Below, piece after piece: positions 40,936 through 55,059 of a DNA stretch of 64,000 nt. The notes beneath the pieces were generated by a model that worked only from the letters and a program-made list of their open reading frames with translations, did no database searches and was not told the origin of the DNA. The position numbers and the translations under genes were made by a program. Position 1 is the stretch's first letter. Each line of letters opens with the position of its first letter. The DNA comes from Dermatophagoides farinae (Eukaryota > Arthropoda > Arachnida > Sarcoptiformes > Pyroglyphidae): positions 4,593,001-4,657,000 of the forward strand of contig NC_134679.1 of NCBI RefSeq assembly GCF_024713945.1, written 5' to 3'.

Positions 40936-42843
40936 ATGGTCGCTAAAACGATGAATAAATTAAATTCACAACCATTTTCTAAATCAAATCCAGATCAATC
41001 ATCATCAGCGACAATGACTACAAAAAGCCAAAAAACATCAAAATCTGATATGACTTTATCATCGAATGTTAAATATGAACATCTAGTCGCCGGTATATCC
41101 GGAGGGGTAGCATCCACACTGGCATTACATCCACTTGATTTGCTCAAAGTTCGGTTGGCTGGTAAGACATATTGTTTTCACTTGAAAAATAATCGCTAAT
41201 TTTAATTTTTTTTATAATCAGTCAATGATGGTCAAGTAGCAACTAGACCACAATATAGTGGCTTAATTAATGCCGTTACGACCATATTTCGTCAAGAAGG
41301 TGTTCGTGGATTTTATCGAGGTGTCACACCAAATTGTTGGGGTGCTGGAACTTCTTGGGGTCTTTATTTTCTATTGTAAGCAAAAAAAAAATTTTTAGCC
41401 GTTTGTCCATTATTAAATATTTAAATTTTCATACAGTTACAATGCAATAAAATCTCACATGTCCAATGTCGGTGATATACAAATGAATTTGAATGCTGGT
41501 CAACATATAGTGGCCGCATCCGAAGCGGGTATTATGACCTTGGTGTTGACTAATCCAATATGGGTGGTTAAAACACGATTATGTCTTCAATACGGTGGTA
41601 TGAGCGAAAATGCTGTCCAACCTACTAAACGCTATAGTGGTATGTTGGATGCATTGACCAAAATCTATCGTTTTGAAGGCATTCGGGGCCTATATCGTGG
41701 ATTTGTACCAGGTATATTTGGTGTATCACATGGTGCACTACAATTTATGGCCTATGAAGAATTGAAACGATATTATATTGAACATTATGGTTTACGACGG
41801 GAAGAACGATTAGGGACAGCAGCCTATCTTGGTTGTGCTGCTTTAAGTAAATTATTTGCCGCAATCATCACATATCCATATCAGGTGGTACGTGCACGTC
41901 TACAAGATCAATATGCAAATTATAATGGCGTTGTGGATGTTATACGTCGTACTTGGAGGTATGTTTATCCAAAACATTTTTTCAATCTTTATAGTTTTCG
42001 ATCTCATTGGACGTCTCGAAAAAAATACCCATTCATAAATTCATGCTTCGCTGCAACTGTATAATTTGTTTTTTTTCATTTTTTGCATTAATATGATGTT
42101 GATTTCATTTTTTTAATCGGTAATTCGATTTAGTCGGTTCACCTTTTGCTTCCGGCATCAGAATTTTGTTTAAATACGTTGGTTTAATGATAACATGATT
42201 TTCTAATCAAATTTTTCATGGTTCATTCAAATTTCCGTTTTATTTTTGATTTTGTTGATGTTTGCGTGTGTGTGTGTATGTATGTATGTATGTATGTATG
42301 CATGTTTATGCGAATTCCTTAGAGCTTTTGTTTCCCGGTAATTCGAATTTGAACATGCACAAAACTCTTTCATCTTTCTATCGAATCCTAACCATCGGAC
42401 CGAGAGCAATGGAATCCGGTATGATGTAAGATGAATGACTGAATTGTGGTCTAATTTATGGAGCAACCATAAAACCTGATCCCATTTATATTTTTCCATG
42501 TTTTTTTTTCCTCTATTGTTACGCTTCTTTTCACCCCACATTTTTATGGTTCGTTTATCTTCATCTAGTGTAGGGCTACACTTTTCAATTATAGTTAACA
42601 CTTTCTTAAATGTTTGTGTGTCTCTATAAAAAAAACCTCTTTCCGTCTTGGTCTATTTTTTGTTTTATATCTTATTTCTCGGTCTTTTATATGTCAGGTA
42701 CGAATCGTTACGAGGATTTTACAAAGGTCTTGCTGCCTATCTACTTCATGTTACACCGAACATTTGCATCGTATTCATTATATATGAACATTTTTCTCGG
42801 CCATCTAAATTGGATTCGGTTGTTGATCATCAAATGCCATCAA

Positions 42844-42875
<32 letters not shown>

Positions 42876-45050
42876 CCATCACAACAACAAACATCATCAA
42901 CACAATCATTATCATCTTTAATAGCCACTGATATTAGCGCTGTGGAAACATCATCTTTTGTATTTGATGAATGAACATTGATCAAATTCTTTTTATGTGA
43001 TTACACCCTGTGTTAAAACACAAACAAAAAAACAAAAAATCGAACCAAATCTCTAGAACAAAACAACCACAATAATAGTGTGCGTAGGTTTTTGATGATG
43101 ATGATGGCCGAATTGATTTAAACCTGTGAAAATATTTATACAATTGATCTGAAAATTTAAAAATTCGAATCACTGTTCCGTCCTAATTATTTATCTTATT
43201 AATCAATTAAGCTTTAGCAATTATCCCTTTTTGTTAATTTATATTTATATATATTGTGAATGTGTTTGCAGCATTAATATTTTGTCGCTTTTTTTTATCA
43301 TTGTTAAAATTATTATAAATGTGAATATAATTGTTTATAATTATATATATATAGTTATTATTATTATGGGCAAAAAAAATTACGATCACACACACCCTTA
43401 CCTATCTAAATATCTTAAGATGCCTTTTTTAATATAATTCCTTGTTCTTTAAATATTTTCTTTGTTTGACTTTTGAAATTTGAATATGATGAACCATAAT
43501 TATAAAGAATGAATGAATGGATCGAATGAATTTAACCTGAATGATGATCATTTATTGTTTGCAAAGATGATTGAATTAATGAGAAAAATAGAGAGATGTA
43601 TATAGAAATGTCGAACGTAAAATGCAAATGAAAAAAAATGAAAAAAAATTTCTATTCCCTTGATTCTATTCTCTTGAACGTACGGTTCAATCGATTCATG
43701 CATGGATTGTTTCATTTTCATTCGTTTTTTTTTTATTCTTGGTTTTTTTTATTCTTTTTTTTTTTTTTGATTTTTGAATAAATTTTTCTTTGGGCTCTTC
43801 ATTTCTCCAATGATGATGATCATCATGTCTGGTTCATGTTTTTGATATATATAATTTCATTAACTTTTTATGCCTCTGTGCGTGTGTTTGTGTGTGTGTG
43901 TTTGCAAGATTTGACAGCCGTTTAATCATACATTTAGCTTATTGAAACGAAAAAAAAAACAAATACTTACCATTCTAATGGTTTATTTACGGATCGTGTT
44001 TATTCGTTTATAATTTATTATTTAACACGATGAACACAAGCAATATCATTAGAATACAAAACAAAACAAAAATGACTTACACATGTTAGATTCATTTGAA
44101 CAATAAAAAAAAAGTTTCATTCCAAAATTGTGATGTTACGAATTCTGTGATGATGATGATGATGATGATGATGATGCACACATGCTGTCATGCATATCAA
44201 TGTGAACAAAAAAAAACACCATCGTCTTTAAAGTTTCAAATCCCAAATGACAAAGGCGATTGGATGGATTTTTTGTTGTTGTTGTTGTTGCTTTTTGATT
44301 CAATCGATTTTTTTTGTCCTCACAGATTATTTTAAATTTTCATCGCAATCCGAAAACATGATGATGATGATGACGATGATGATGATATTGATTCGATCAA
44401 TTTTTTTTTTTTTTTTAGTTTTTATTTCATTCGTATTCTCAATTCTTCAAGGTTATTTTTATTTGAATATTCGTGTTTTTTATTCTGGAACAGAAAATTA
44501 TTATTGTTGATGATAATGATGATGGACAGAGTATAAAAAAAATAATTCTGAATGATTCGTTGTTACCACCGTGTTGTCTTCAGGTTTTTTTTCTGATGAT
44601 AAATAATTTATAATACAATCAATATATCTAAAAATAACATGAATTTGAACTAAAATTGATGCATGAATTTTTTTTTCTTGTCCATTTTATAAATATGTTG
44701 AAAAAGATTTGTTATTGTCTGTAATTCAGAGAAGAAAAATGGACAATCTTTTTTTTCGTTCGTTCTCGTTATCTATTTTAATTTTTGTTCCGGTTCTCTC
44801 TATTTATACAGAAAATATTCAGATCACCTAAATCTCAATTTATAATAAATTTTTTCTTTTTTTTTCATTGTCTAGATTGGAAGGTGCCAAAGGATTCTAT
44901 AAAGGAATCGTTCCAAATTTATTGCGAGTAACACCTGCATGTGCAATAACATTTGTTGTTTATGAAAATACATCACATTTATTATTGTATGGATGGTCAT
45001 CAACGGACAATAATAACAACAGTGACAACAACAACAAAACTGGTCATTGA
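40936..45050 (+). CDS. SLC25A32: Mitochondrial FAD/folate carrier SLC25A32, with alternative last exons
   Basis: Common exons 40936-41161, 41222-41375 and 41437-41958, then either 42698-42974 (392 aa) or 44876-45050 (358 aa). Human is 315 aa; the N-terminus is extended by a Ser/Lys-rich leader of about 45 residues. The three mitochondrial carrier signatures are [24 protein letters not shown] and [13 protein letters not shown]; Trp in the second repeat's PxW is typical of this subfamily. Other matches are [25 protein letters not shown] (split over exons 2 and 3) and [17 protein letters not shown]25A32 moves FAD, and by some reports folate, across the inner mitochondrial membrane. Exon 3 ends with AG of a split Arg codon, which both last exons complete. 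Confidence 0.93.
42698..42974 (+). other. SLC25A32: SLC25A32 alternative last exon 4a (divergent helix 6, poly-Ser tail)
   Basis: Acceptor TGTCAG|G, in the phase required by exon 3. It encodes [21 protein letters not shown] and then [12 protein letters not shown], a complete helix 6 of the carrier fold, followed by about 55 residues rich in Ser and Gln, partly from a TCA repeat, and a TGA stop. Residue 318 is His, where exon 4b has Arg. An AATAAA at 43777-43782 followed by T-rich sequence could end this transcript. Confidence 0.75.
43777..43782 (+). promoter_or_regulatory. Candidate poly(A) signal for the exon 4a transcript
   Basis: First AATAAA I find downstream of exon 4a, about 0.8 kb after its stop and about 1.1 kb before exon 4b, followed by a T-rich stretch. 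By position it would allow the short transcript to terminate before exon 4b. Confidence 0.35.
44148..44176. repeat. (GAT)n trinucleotide microsatellite
   Basis: About nine GAT units in the SLC25A32 interval between exons 4a and 4b. Confidence 0.95.
44876..45050 (+). other. SLC25A32: SLC25A32 alternative last exon 4b (canonical helix 6)
   Basis: Acceptor TGTCTAG|A, in the same phase as 4a. It encodes [21 protein letters not shown], then [17 protein letters not shown], which closely matches the end of known SLC25A32 proteins. A short Asn-rich tail and TGA follow. Over the first 34 residues about half are identical to exon 4a without gaps. Confidence 0.85.
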
Positions 45051-47624
45051 TGATAATGTGTTTCACGCTTGCACAACATCATCATCGAAATGTGAAAGCA
45101 GCAAAAAAAAACCTAGATAATATTTTACATGTCTCAAAACTCTTCTCTTATTTTTTCTGTTTCTGTTTTTTTTTCTCCACATTTCGATAAATATTATTTC
45201 GAATGTTTCGAATATTTTCATTCATCGGTTGATTTATGTATCTGAAATTTTTGTTTATTTTTTTTTCTTCTTCTTGCTGTCGTTATTTGTATCTCGTTTC
45301 ATTTTTATTATTTTGTGTCCATTTTCGGCAAATATTGTCTTTACCATATTTTTCATTTTGATGTAAACTCGATTAATGTAGAAAAAATTGCTATTTTTTT
45401 TGTTCATTTGAGAATTTGTAAAATTTATTAATTGATAATGGTGGTGGGCGACCATTTCACGTTTGAATGGATATCGAATTTCGAATGTTTTTTTTTGTTT
45501 TGTTCAACGGTGATTTATTGAACAGATGTTGTAAATGCCACCCCCTTATTATTATCATTATTATTATTGATAGAACCCTTGAACCTCATTGTTGATGATA
45601 ATCAAAAAAAATAAAAATAAAATAAAAAGGCCCTAGAGATTTTTTCTTTTATTCTTTTTGTGATAAATAATTGTATCCATTCATATAAACATCCATACAT
45701 TTGACACTTTGTACTTGATGGCAACATTAATTCTTATTGTATCTGTAGATTGTTTGTGTGTGTGTATGTGTGTTTGGCCAAGAGTCGGCGCATATCCATA
45801 AAATCTTGATTCTATGGTATCAAACGAAAAAAAAACGAATATTTGTGTATTCTCTCTGTTGAATGCATTCTTATTCTGGTTTTGATTCGAAACCCATCGC
45901 TATAATGTTGTTGTTCGTAATATCAAATTTCTTGATTTGTATTTGAACCGAAAAAGACAAAGAATTTTGCCATTGTTTTGCTTATCTAAACTACTATAGC
46001 TATCATCATTCTCGTCATTAATCTTTCCTCGATCAATTAATATTATAATTAGTATATTGTTTGTTTGTGTGTTCTGAAAACAAAAATTGTATGCATCGAA
46101 AATAATGATAATAATGGAGAAGAAAAAACAAATTCAACAATCAGATGAAATATTTTTCCATCTCTCCTTCTAAAATTCATCTCATTCAAATTCATTCATT
46201 TGAAATCATTAAATGAAAAAAAACCTTTTTGTCTCCATTTGTCCTGAGTGTATATTTGTGATTTTATTTTGTTTGTGAATTTCAAAAGTTTTTCAAGTGT
46301 TTTTCTTTTGGCTTTTTGATTCATAATCAAGTCTTTATTGTTATCATCATTTTTGGGTTAAAAATCTTGTAAGTTGGGTTAAATTTTCATTTTCAATTTT
46401 ATTTCCTATATTCGTCCATTTTTTATAGAAAACGATTTGTTTATGTAATTTCTATATTTTCATTTAGTGGATATTTTTTCCTTTGTTACAATGTTAGATG
46501 TGTTAAATGGAAACAGGAACATTATCATCGTTTGCAAACTAAAAGTTGTAGAACTTTTTGGCATTAGTTTAGTTCTGAGAATATCGAATTGTAATTTCAT
46601 CAATTTTGCAATTGATTTTTTTCATTTTGTTGCGTTTTTTTGTTGATGGAAGTAGTAACAAAAAACAATTGATCGATTTAAAGAATGGGAAACAAAATGA
46701 AAAAGAAAAAAAAATCTGCCCTTGGCAGAAAAATGGATAAAGAAATTTTATGTAATTTTCTTCTACTTCTGAAACCTGGTTTTTATCAATTCTGAAAGTG
46801 ATGACATCCATCCATCCAACCGAATATGATGTAAGAATATTTTCACAAGTCTTTACATTTTTTTGGGTAAAAATAGTAACGAAAAGATAAAAGCAGGAAA
46901 AAGACACCTGGAGCATTTTTTTTTCTTTATTTTCATGAAAATAGTTTCATTCAGAAAAAAAACAACAAGAGCAATGATGATGATGATAGCCATATGAATC
47001 TGCTGAATTGAATGTGAATTAGCTAAAAAGAATCAAAAGAATTTAATAGATTGAATGATGATGATGTAATATTCAAAAGAGAATTTTGAGAATTTCTGGA
47101 AAATGTTTCACATGCCAAATTTGTGTGTGTGTGAATATGGTTCCAACGAATGGAAATTTTTTCTCTCTCCCATCTCTTTCCATCCATCCGCTACCGATAA
47201 ACAAAAAAAATAAACGATTCACTAAAAACTAGTTTTGAGGCTAAATTGAATTTTTTTTATTTTTTTCATTTTTTATTCTTATTCTTCAATAATATTCATC
47301 ATCAACTTGTCAGAATGTTTGTTGTAATGATTTTTTTGTTTGCTTTCATTCTTTATTATTCTAGGTGACTGGTTTTATTTATTATTGTTTTTTCTTGCTT
47401 TCTTTATGTACTAAACACACACACACACACACACACGTTTGATTCTTGTTCGTTTTAGCAGGTTGATTATTCAATTTCCGCTTATTATTATTCTGTTATA
47501 CATGCTGCATATGTATGTGTGTGTGTGTGCCACTTGTATTTTTTTTATCGGCATTCATTCCATTTTTGTAATTCGTTAGAATCAATTCATGATGATGATG
47601 ACAGAAGACGAAAAAAGAATTTTT

Positions 47625-47650
47625 CATCATCATCATCATCATCATCATCA
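47625..47650. repeat. (CAT)n trinucleotide microsatellite
   Basis: About eight to nine uninterrupted CAT units. A similar array is at 55032-55059. Confidence 0.95.
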
Positions 47651-50600
47651 AACATATATATGTGATGTTTTTGGATGTGAAACTTGATGTTATTTGCAAA
47701 AAAAATAAAAACGACAACTACAGCAGCAACAACAACAAAAAAGGCTAAATTTTTTCTCATTTAAAAATATAAATAAATAAAAATCAACGAAAAAATAAGG
47801 AAAAGAGTTCAAAAGTGTTGAATAAAGAAAATGAAATGAGGGGAAGAAAAGAAAATTTATTTTCATATCCCTATTTTGTTGTTATTTTTTTTCTCATTCA
47901 TACAAAATTCTCTTATTCATCATTTTTTTTGTTCATTTTCTAAAGTTTTTTTCCCATTATTTTTTCTGGAAAGAATTTTTTTTTTCTATTTGTTTGTTTT
48001 GTTTACATTTATATAGGTGCAAGAATCTTATCCTATACACGCACGCACAAACCAAAAGTGCGGAAAAAGTTTGAATTATTAAATCAAAATATGGTCGTTT
48101 TTGCCAATGCATTGCCTTTTTTTTCTCTTCCTGTTGCTATTATTGCAATAATAATGATAAATTGAATGATTTTCAATCAAAACAAAACAAAACAAAAAAA
48201 AAACATTTTGCCTTTTGTGCAATGAATGAAAGAAAAAATAATGAACAAATGAATGAATGAATTAAATTGATTTGAGCTTAGTCTAGCAATTTTTTTTCCA
48301 GCTATTGAAAAAGCTTAAAAATAAAATTCTTTTCAGCTTTAAATACAAATTTTTTTTTAGATTCTGGTGTGTGTCGCTTCATTTCAAAATATATTCGACA
48401 TTTGCTAAAAGTTTTGTATCATACGAAAAGTGCATGATATAAAGTCAGTGATTCAATTATTCGGACAATAATCATCATCACAAGTTTTTTTTTTTTTTTT
48501 TTGGTTGTCAAAATTCTTCTCAACAATAATAATATTCTTTTTGTTCAAGAAAGCGAGAGAGAGATGGTGAAAAAAAAATCTTATTTTAAAGATTGAATGA
48601 AAAAAAAAGTTTAACTAATTTTATTTAGCCAATTTTACATTTGTATGAATTAAGGCAATTACATTTTGTATATAAATAAATATATATTTGTCACATCGTC
48701 GCTTCAACTCAACAGACTATGTGTGAAAGTGAATGCTAATATAATGGATCCATTTTCTGTTCATTTGAATTTACATTCTTTTTCCATTCTTATTCCAAGT
48801 TTTCAAGATTATATTATATCTTAATTTAATGACTGGACCAAGAAAATGTTGTTCAGTATAGAAAATTTCTATATTAACTTAAATGATGGTTGACATTTTA
48901 CATTACTATTATATTATATATACGATTCTATGGCTTTTTTTGGAGTTAACGATTTGAAACTTTTGTATTTTTTTTTCTTTGTTTTTTCAAGACATGGTTG
49001 ATTTTTTTTTTGCTTGTTTATAACTTGTTTTATCCACAACGGCGGTAATGGCCATTTTTCTATGTGAATCTTTTGGTTTTTTTCTCATCCAGTTTTTGTC
49101 ACTTTTATCTTATGTGCCATATGCCATATATATAAGAAAAACAATGGAATTATTCCGTATGCAACAAACAATGTTTTTGTCCAATTCCAAAACATCATTC
49201 CAAACAGACAAAGGAAGATTTTTGGGGCACATGATTTGGCCAAATCATTTCGATTTAATTAATCATTGACACTGACTTGGTGGGTGGGTGGTTAGGAAAA
49301 AAAAGGGAGAGAATGGATTCTGATTTCTACAATTCTGGTTTTGTCATCAATACGAATATGATATTTTCTTTTTTTTCAGGTTTTTTTATTTTTTTTTCTC
49401 TTATTTAATTGTCTTTGCTTGTAAACGATCGACATTGTTCAATTAAGTTTTTTTTTTTGCTTTGCTTTGCTCTGTTTTAGTCGATGACCACCATTAATTG
49501 GTGATGAAAATGTTAATGACTACTGGCTTCCTAAATAATGGATTCATCTATTTGCGGTAATGGTCTCGAATCAAACACCTTACACATATTTATTGATTAT
49601 TATTTAGTCCTATCACATGTTTTATTTTCATTATTTTCTGACTATTCACAAAAGTTTATTGCTTTCGATTTTTTTTTTTGGCTGTTTCCTATTCATCCAC
49701 TATTCATGATTATTTGAAGGTTTTGGTTTCCTTCTCTCTCTCAAATTTCTTTCATTTTATTTTAATGCATTCTATATATATAACCAGTTATATTCATTTA
49801 GTCAATTTAAAAAGTTTTTAGATATCATCCATCCATTTAAATTTCTAGTCTAATACTAAGCGATTTTGTTTTTATTAGCCTATTGAATTTGTCACTTTTA
49901 AACGCCTTTTCTATCCAATTCTTTGCTTACGAATATAGGGAAAATTTTTTTTTTTTTTAGCCTATTAAAGATTTATATATCTTTATCCTTTTTTCAGATT
50001 CGTATATTGAATTCCAAAGAATTTTATTCAAGTTACGTTTTCGTTTAATTTCGTTTTTTCCCTACACTAGTCCCTTTTCTTCTTCTTCTTTACAGTGTAA
50101 TCACAATGTAAATGAATAGGCAAGAAAATTATCTGCTTGAATATAAGTCAATTTTTATGAAAAAAAAACACACACACACACAGAGAGACAAAACGTAGCA
50201 ACAATGAAAAAAAAGAAAAAAGTCGGAAATCGAATGCCGTTTTCTTTCGTTATATTTTACGATCTTATCTTACTTTTTTTTTGCAATAATTTCGTATATG
50301 CTAATGTGGTTATTATTATCCATAATACGTTTGAGTTGGCAAATAATTGAATATTTTGGAAAAAAAAGATTCAATATCACCATAGTTTTTTTTTGACTGA
50401 ATTGTCATGAATGAATAAATAAAAAAAAATTGTAAAGTATTCCTTTTCCATATTTTTGAATATTCCTTATATAGTTTTCAACGATCATCGTTGTCATCAA
50501 GAATTCAGTCATTTATCCAGAATTTTTTTTTTGTGAATAAGAAAACAGAATTGTTCAAAGGTTCTTCATATTCTTACTTTCATTCTTCATATGTCCAATG

Positions 50601-52157
50601 GGATTATTGTTCAAAGTTTACGTACTTTTTTTTTGAAGAATTCTTCAATTTTTCTTTGTTTTGCTTTTTTCCACATTTTTTTCAGGAAAAAAAAGAACAA
50701 AACAGCAAAGAAAAAAAAATTATTCATATGAGCATCTCATCTCATCTCATGAATAGTCTGACTTTTCTTTCAGATTAATTCCTTTTTTGGTATTTTTCAC
50801 AATTTTCAGAAAATAAAAATCATGTGCCTTATTTTTATTCATATGTTCGATTCATGTATATACTGAAAATGAAACAATCTTTGAAAAAGAGCATGACAAA
50901 ATGAATCAATAAAAATAATCCAAACGAATAATAAGCTTCCTCATTATGTTATCTAGGGTGGTGGCATTAATAAAAAAAAAATCTACGCAATTTTCAATGA
51001 TTCTATCATCATGCATAATCATGAATTTGAAATAATAAAAAAAAAACAAAACTAAACAAAACAAAAGACGGATGAAATTCAAAGAAAAAAACTCATCATC
51101 ATCATCATTATTATTATAATCAGAATGAAATTCAATCAATTTAATTTAGAAATTTTTTCTTTTCTTTTAGTTATTGTTCATTTCATTGTTTTAGGAAATT
51201 CGTTTTTTCCCTCGTCTTCATTTTTTTTGTTCTTTATTTTGTCTAGTTTCCATTTAATTCTTCTTTTGAAAATCAAGCAAATTATAGCATTTGAAGTTAG
51301 AAACAAAAAAAAAGTTCTACATCTCTGCTATGTATCAATTCATTTTGCTTGTCTTGTATCTGTGATCTGAATTACCCTTTTTTTTCATTTTCTTGTTTTT
51401 TTTTCTTGTCAAAATGTATTTAGTTTTCGACAACTAACATACACACACACACACACATACAGAGCATAACCATTGGTTTTACGACAGTTACAAGTTATTT
51501 TTTTTTTTTGTGTTCGATTATATATATAAAAAAAATAGATATCATGTGACAATCGCTTTTTGGCCAAAAAAATCTATAGTGTTTGAATTCTAATGACGGG
51601 GACAGATGTTCTTTCATCAACCAATTCCAATGAAATTTTGTTCAGAACGCAAAAAAAATTTTTTTTTTTGACAGTTTTTTTTCCAATTTTTGTTCACATT
51701 TGATCATTTATAAAATTTTATTGGTTAACAATTTTTTTTTCCAAAAAAAAAAAATTCCTCACTACAATCACTCACTCACCATTATTCATGTTGATGGATT
51801 CTGATTAATCCATTTTGAAATTCTACTATATATATCAGCGGGTCTCTTCATTCTGCATTCCGTATTGAAACTTGAGAAAGAGATAAATATTTTCCTGAAT
51901 TAATGACACTGTTGATAGTTGATGATGATGATGATGGCAATCAATATCGAACATTTTTATGGTTCCAAATTTTCATAACCCTGAAAAATTATTCATGTGC
52001 AAAACAATAATGGCCATTTTATGGACTTTGTAAACTGCAAAATCGACAAATTTTTTTATATTTCCGTGTTTTTCTTTTATATTTTTAATGGAAAAACACC
52101 CGGCATATAACACCGACCACACCCACACACACACACGATTCATTCCTGTTCATTTTT

Positions 52158-52180
52158 AAACGTTGACGACATCAACGTTT
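52158..52180. repeat. Short perfect inverted repeat (9-bp arms, 5-nt loop)
   Basis: AAACGTTGA (52158-52166) and TCAACGTTT (52172-52180) pair exactly around CGACA. It could form a small hairpin. It is one of the few non-microsatellite structures in the 17-kb gene-poor region. Confidence 0.7.
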
Positions 52181-52682
52181 CTTTTTTTATTATGTCCACT
52201 ATTTTGCATTATCTTGACGAAAGAAAAAAAAAATATTTCGATTATCAATAAAAAAAAATTCCATCATTTCCAACAGATTGAGATTCAATTGATTCGAATT
52301 TCTAAAAAAAAAGAAGAAGAAGAAGAAATTAATCTGGCCATCAATTTGATCAGCTTCAGAAATTCTTCTCTTTCATTCATAATAATAATAATGAAACTCT
52401 GAAAAGAATCATTCATTTCACACTATTAATTTTTTTGTTGTTGTTGTTCTCTTTTTGTTCACCATCTCATTGTTATCGAAAATGCTAACGGAAAAATTTG
52501 AAATTATAGTAAAATTTTTGTGCAGGCTATATTCATTTCTTCATTTATAGCATATAAAGTTCCAATGAATTTCATAGAAAATGTATAGAATTTTCAATCT
52601 AAATTATTCTTCGTTTTGATTTCATTTTTAAACATCATTATTCAGAATGATGAAAAAAAGGATCGTAATAATGGTCTATAAT

Positions 52683-52710
52683 CATTCATTCATTCATTCA
52701 TTCATTCATT
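52683..52710. repeat. (CATT)n tetranucleotide microsatellite
   Basis: Seven CATT units in the gene-poor region. Confidence 0.95.
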
Positions 52711-55031
52711 ATTATTGCTAACACCATACTATCAAAGACATGGATCCAATATTTTTTTTTTTGTTTTGTTTTTTGTTTTTATTTTGAATTTAATGATCAT
52801 ATTGACTACGGACGGTTTTTTTTGTTGTTGTATCACCATATAAATGTAATTATATTACTTTGATTATCCACATAATGACTTTGCTGTATCTTAGACAGTC
52901 ATTCAATTTCCAAGAAATTTTATTCTGGTAATTTTCATCATCGTCCTTTTGTTCATTTATCCACGACCTGAATTGTTATTGATTCACATTAATAATGTGC
53001 ATGGATGTATATATGATGATGGACTATGGAGCAATAATTTGACATAAAGTGCAAAAGAAAAATTGTCACAATGCGTGACTATTTTTTTTCTGTTTTGTTT
53101 TATTTCACAATGGAATAGGTGACTTAGATGATGTCAGCTATTCAGTTATTCAATGGATAAAAACAAGGCCAAAAATGTGAAAAAAAAGTAGTTGAAAACA
53201 AAAATTCTGTTTTGAGAATTCATTTATTTATATATTTTTTTTGTTCAAATTGTGTTTGTTTGTTGTTTGCAACCAGAAAAAAATACATAATACGATGACT
53301 TTATTGCTGTGGATGAATTGCTTAGCCAGCCATTACAATGTGATGACAACATTTGATGATGATAATGGTAATGTTTTTTTTCTCTCTTCCAATTAATTCT
53401 GTCTGATTCAAGCTATTATATAACAATTATTTGTACAATAAAAAAAACTAAATGTCATTCTTACAGGAAAAAAATTCTTATCATATCACTGTTCATCATA
53501 TCAATGTTTTTATTTTGCATTTCATTCAATTTAAAGAATTCATGTCTAAGCTAAATATAAACAACGGATCAAATCTGAATGATTTGATTGAATCAAAACA
53601 AAATTAACAAAAATTAATCAATTCAATCAAACAAAAAAAATGATCGCCTTTATCATTTTTATTCTGACCGAAACTATTATTCTCAATAGACTTAAATTTC
53701 AGTATAATATTTTATCCGCTAATGTAGAGAACAAGTTTTGAAATTGATGATGATGATGATGATGATTATGTTGATGAACAAGTGAATGATCGATGTATTC
53801 GAGGTTTTTTTTTGTTGTTGCTTACTTACTTATCGACTTCATATTTCAAAGAATTATTGTTGTTATTCTTAGGTTTTTGTGATTACCATCAGAAAAACAA
53901 AAAACAAAAAAAAAACAAACTTGAAACTTTGTCATTACGAATTTTTTTTTCTCTTTTGTGAAATGGATCGATTACATGTGTGCAAAAGAAATGCTGTTTG
54001 CTGGCCGTACCTCGTTGCTAATATTAGGGATCGATGTGGCCATCATCATCATCATCAACAATCAATCAAAAAAAAATGTGAAATCGTTAGAATGAGAATA
54101 ATAAAATCATCAATCAAATGGATGAACAACGACAAGAAAAAAAACGAAATGCTTTTTATTATGGAAAAGAGACTAAAGTTATTATTTTTTTTTTTACTTT
54201 ACTTATTCATTTTTTATGCATTATTCAATCATCTGTGAAAAAGATAAAACAAAATTCTTGTCCATCCACATTTTTCAGTTTTTTTTTTTTAATTTTTGTT
54301 AGTAGCCAGTGTTGAATTTTTAAATTGTTAAATTCATGGATAATTTGTTGTTGTTGTTTTTTTTTTCATTGTTTGTATGTTGATTACGTTTATTGTTGTT
54401 TAGCCTAGAAAATTCATTGGAAAAAAAATAATGTCTAATGAACGAACATAAGCGGAAAAGGTTTGTGTAAATAGGATTAATTCATAACAATTATTCAGGA
54501 TCATCATCAACAACAACAACAACAACGACAAAAACATTTGACTGTCAGATAATCATTTTGGGATTCAAATGAAAATTAGCCTTGTATTTTAGTAAATGAA
54601 TTATCATCATCATCATCATCATCATGGTATTTATGTTGCTCAAATAATATCCATAGAGACTTTGCGGATTATTTTTTGTTATTATTATAGTTGTTGTTTT
54701 TTGTTTGTTTGTGAATGTTACAATTAATTTTTATCTTTTTTTTAATGTCATAATCCTTTTTCCGGTCAGGAATTTATATCAAAAAAAAAAAATTCACCAT
54801 AACAAATGATAATGACATTGATAATGGGTGTGTGTGTATTTTGATGGTAAAAAACATTTTAAATGTAGAAAAACTATAACTTTTTTTCGTGTTGATGATG
54901 ATTTCCGATGAAAAATTCATAGATTCAAACATTTTTTTTTCGATCAATTTTCTCATTTTTTTCAAGTTTATATAACTAACGTATAAATGACATCATTATT
55001 TAAATTGATCATTATGAATCATCTGAATAAC

Positions 55032-55059
55032 CATCATCATCATCATCATCATCATCATC
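55032..55059. repeat. (CAT)n trinucleotide microsatellite
   Basis: Nine CAT units, followed at about 55079-55130 by an imperfect array of TTTAATATTGA-like units. Confidence 0.95.

Noticed and set aside
41959-42064. Read-through of SLC25A32 exon 3 into the intron
   Set aside because: The extension ends at a stop after about 35 unrelated residues and lacks helix 6; a clear GTATGT donor precedes it.
42265-42304. GT/GTAT repeat in the SLC25A32 intron considered as a mobile-element tail
   Set aside because: It is a plain microsatellite; no coding remnant or target-site duplication is visible.
43965-43985. ATACTTACC resembling the 5' end of U1 snRNA
   Set aside because: Homology stops after nine bases and no U1 stem-loops or Sm site follow.
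53879-54315. Open frames with HHHH and WPYLVAN-like segments in the gene desert
   Set aside because: Short, flanked by poly-A/T, with no family resemblance and no companion exons.
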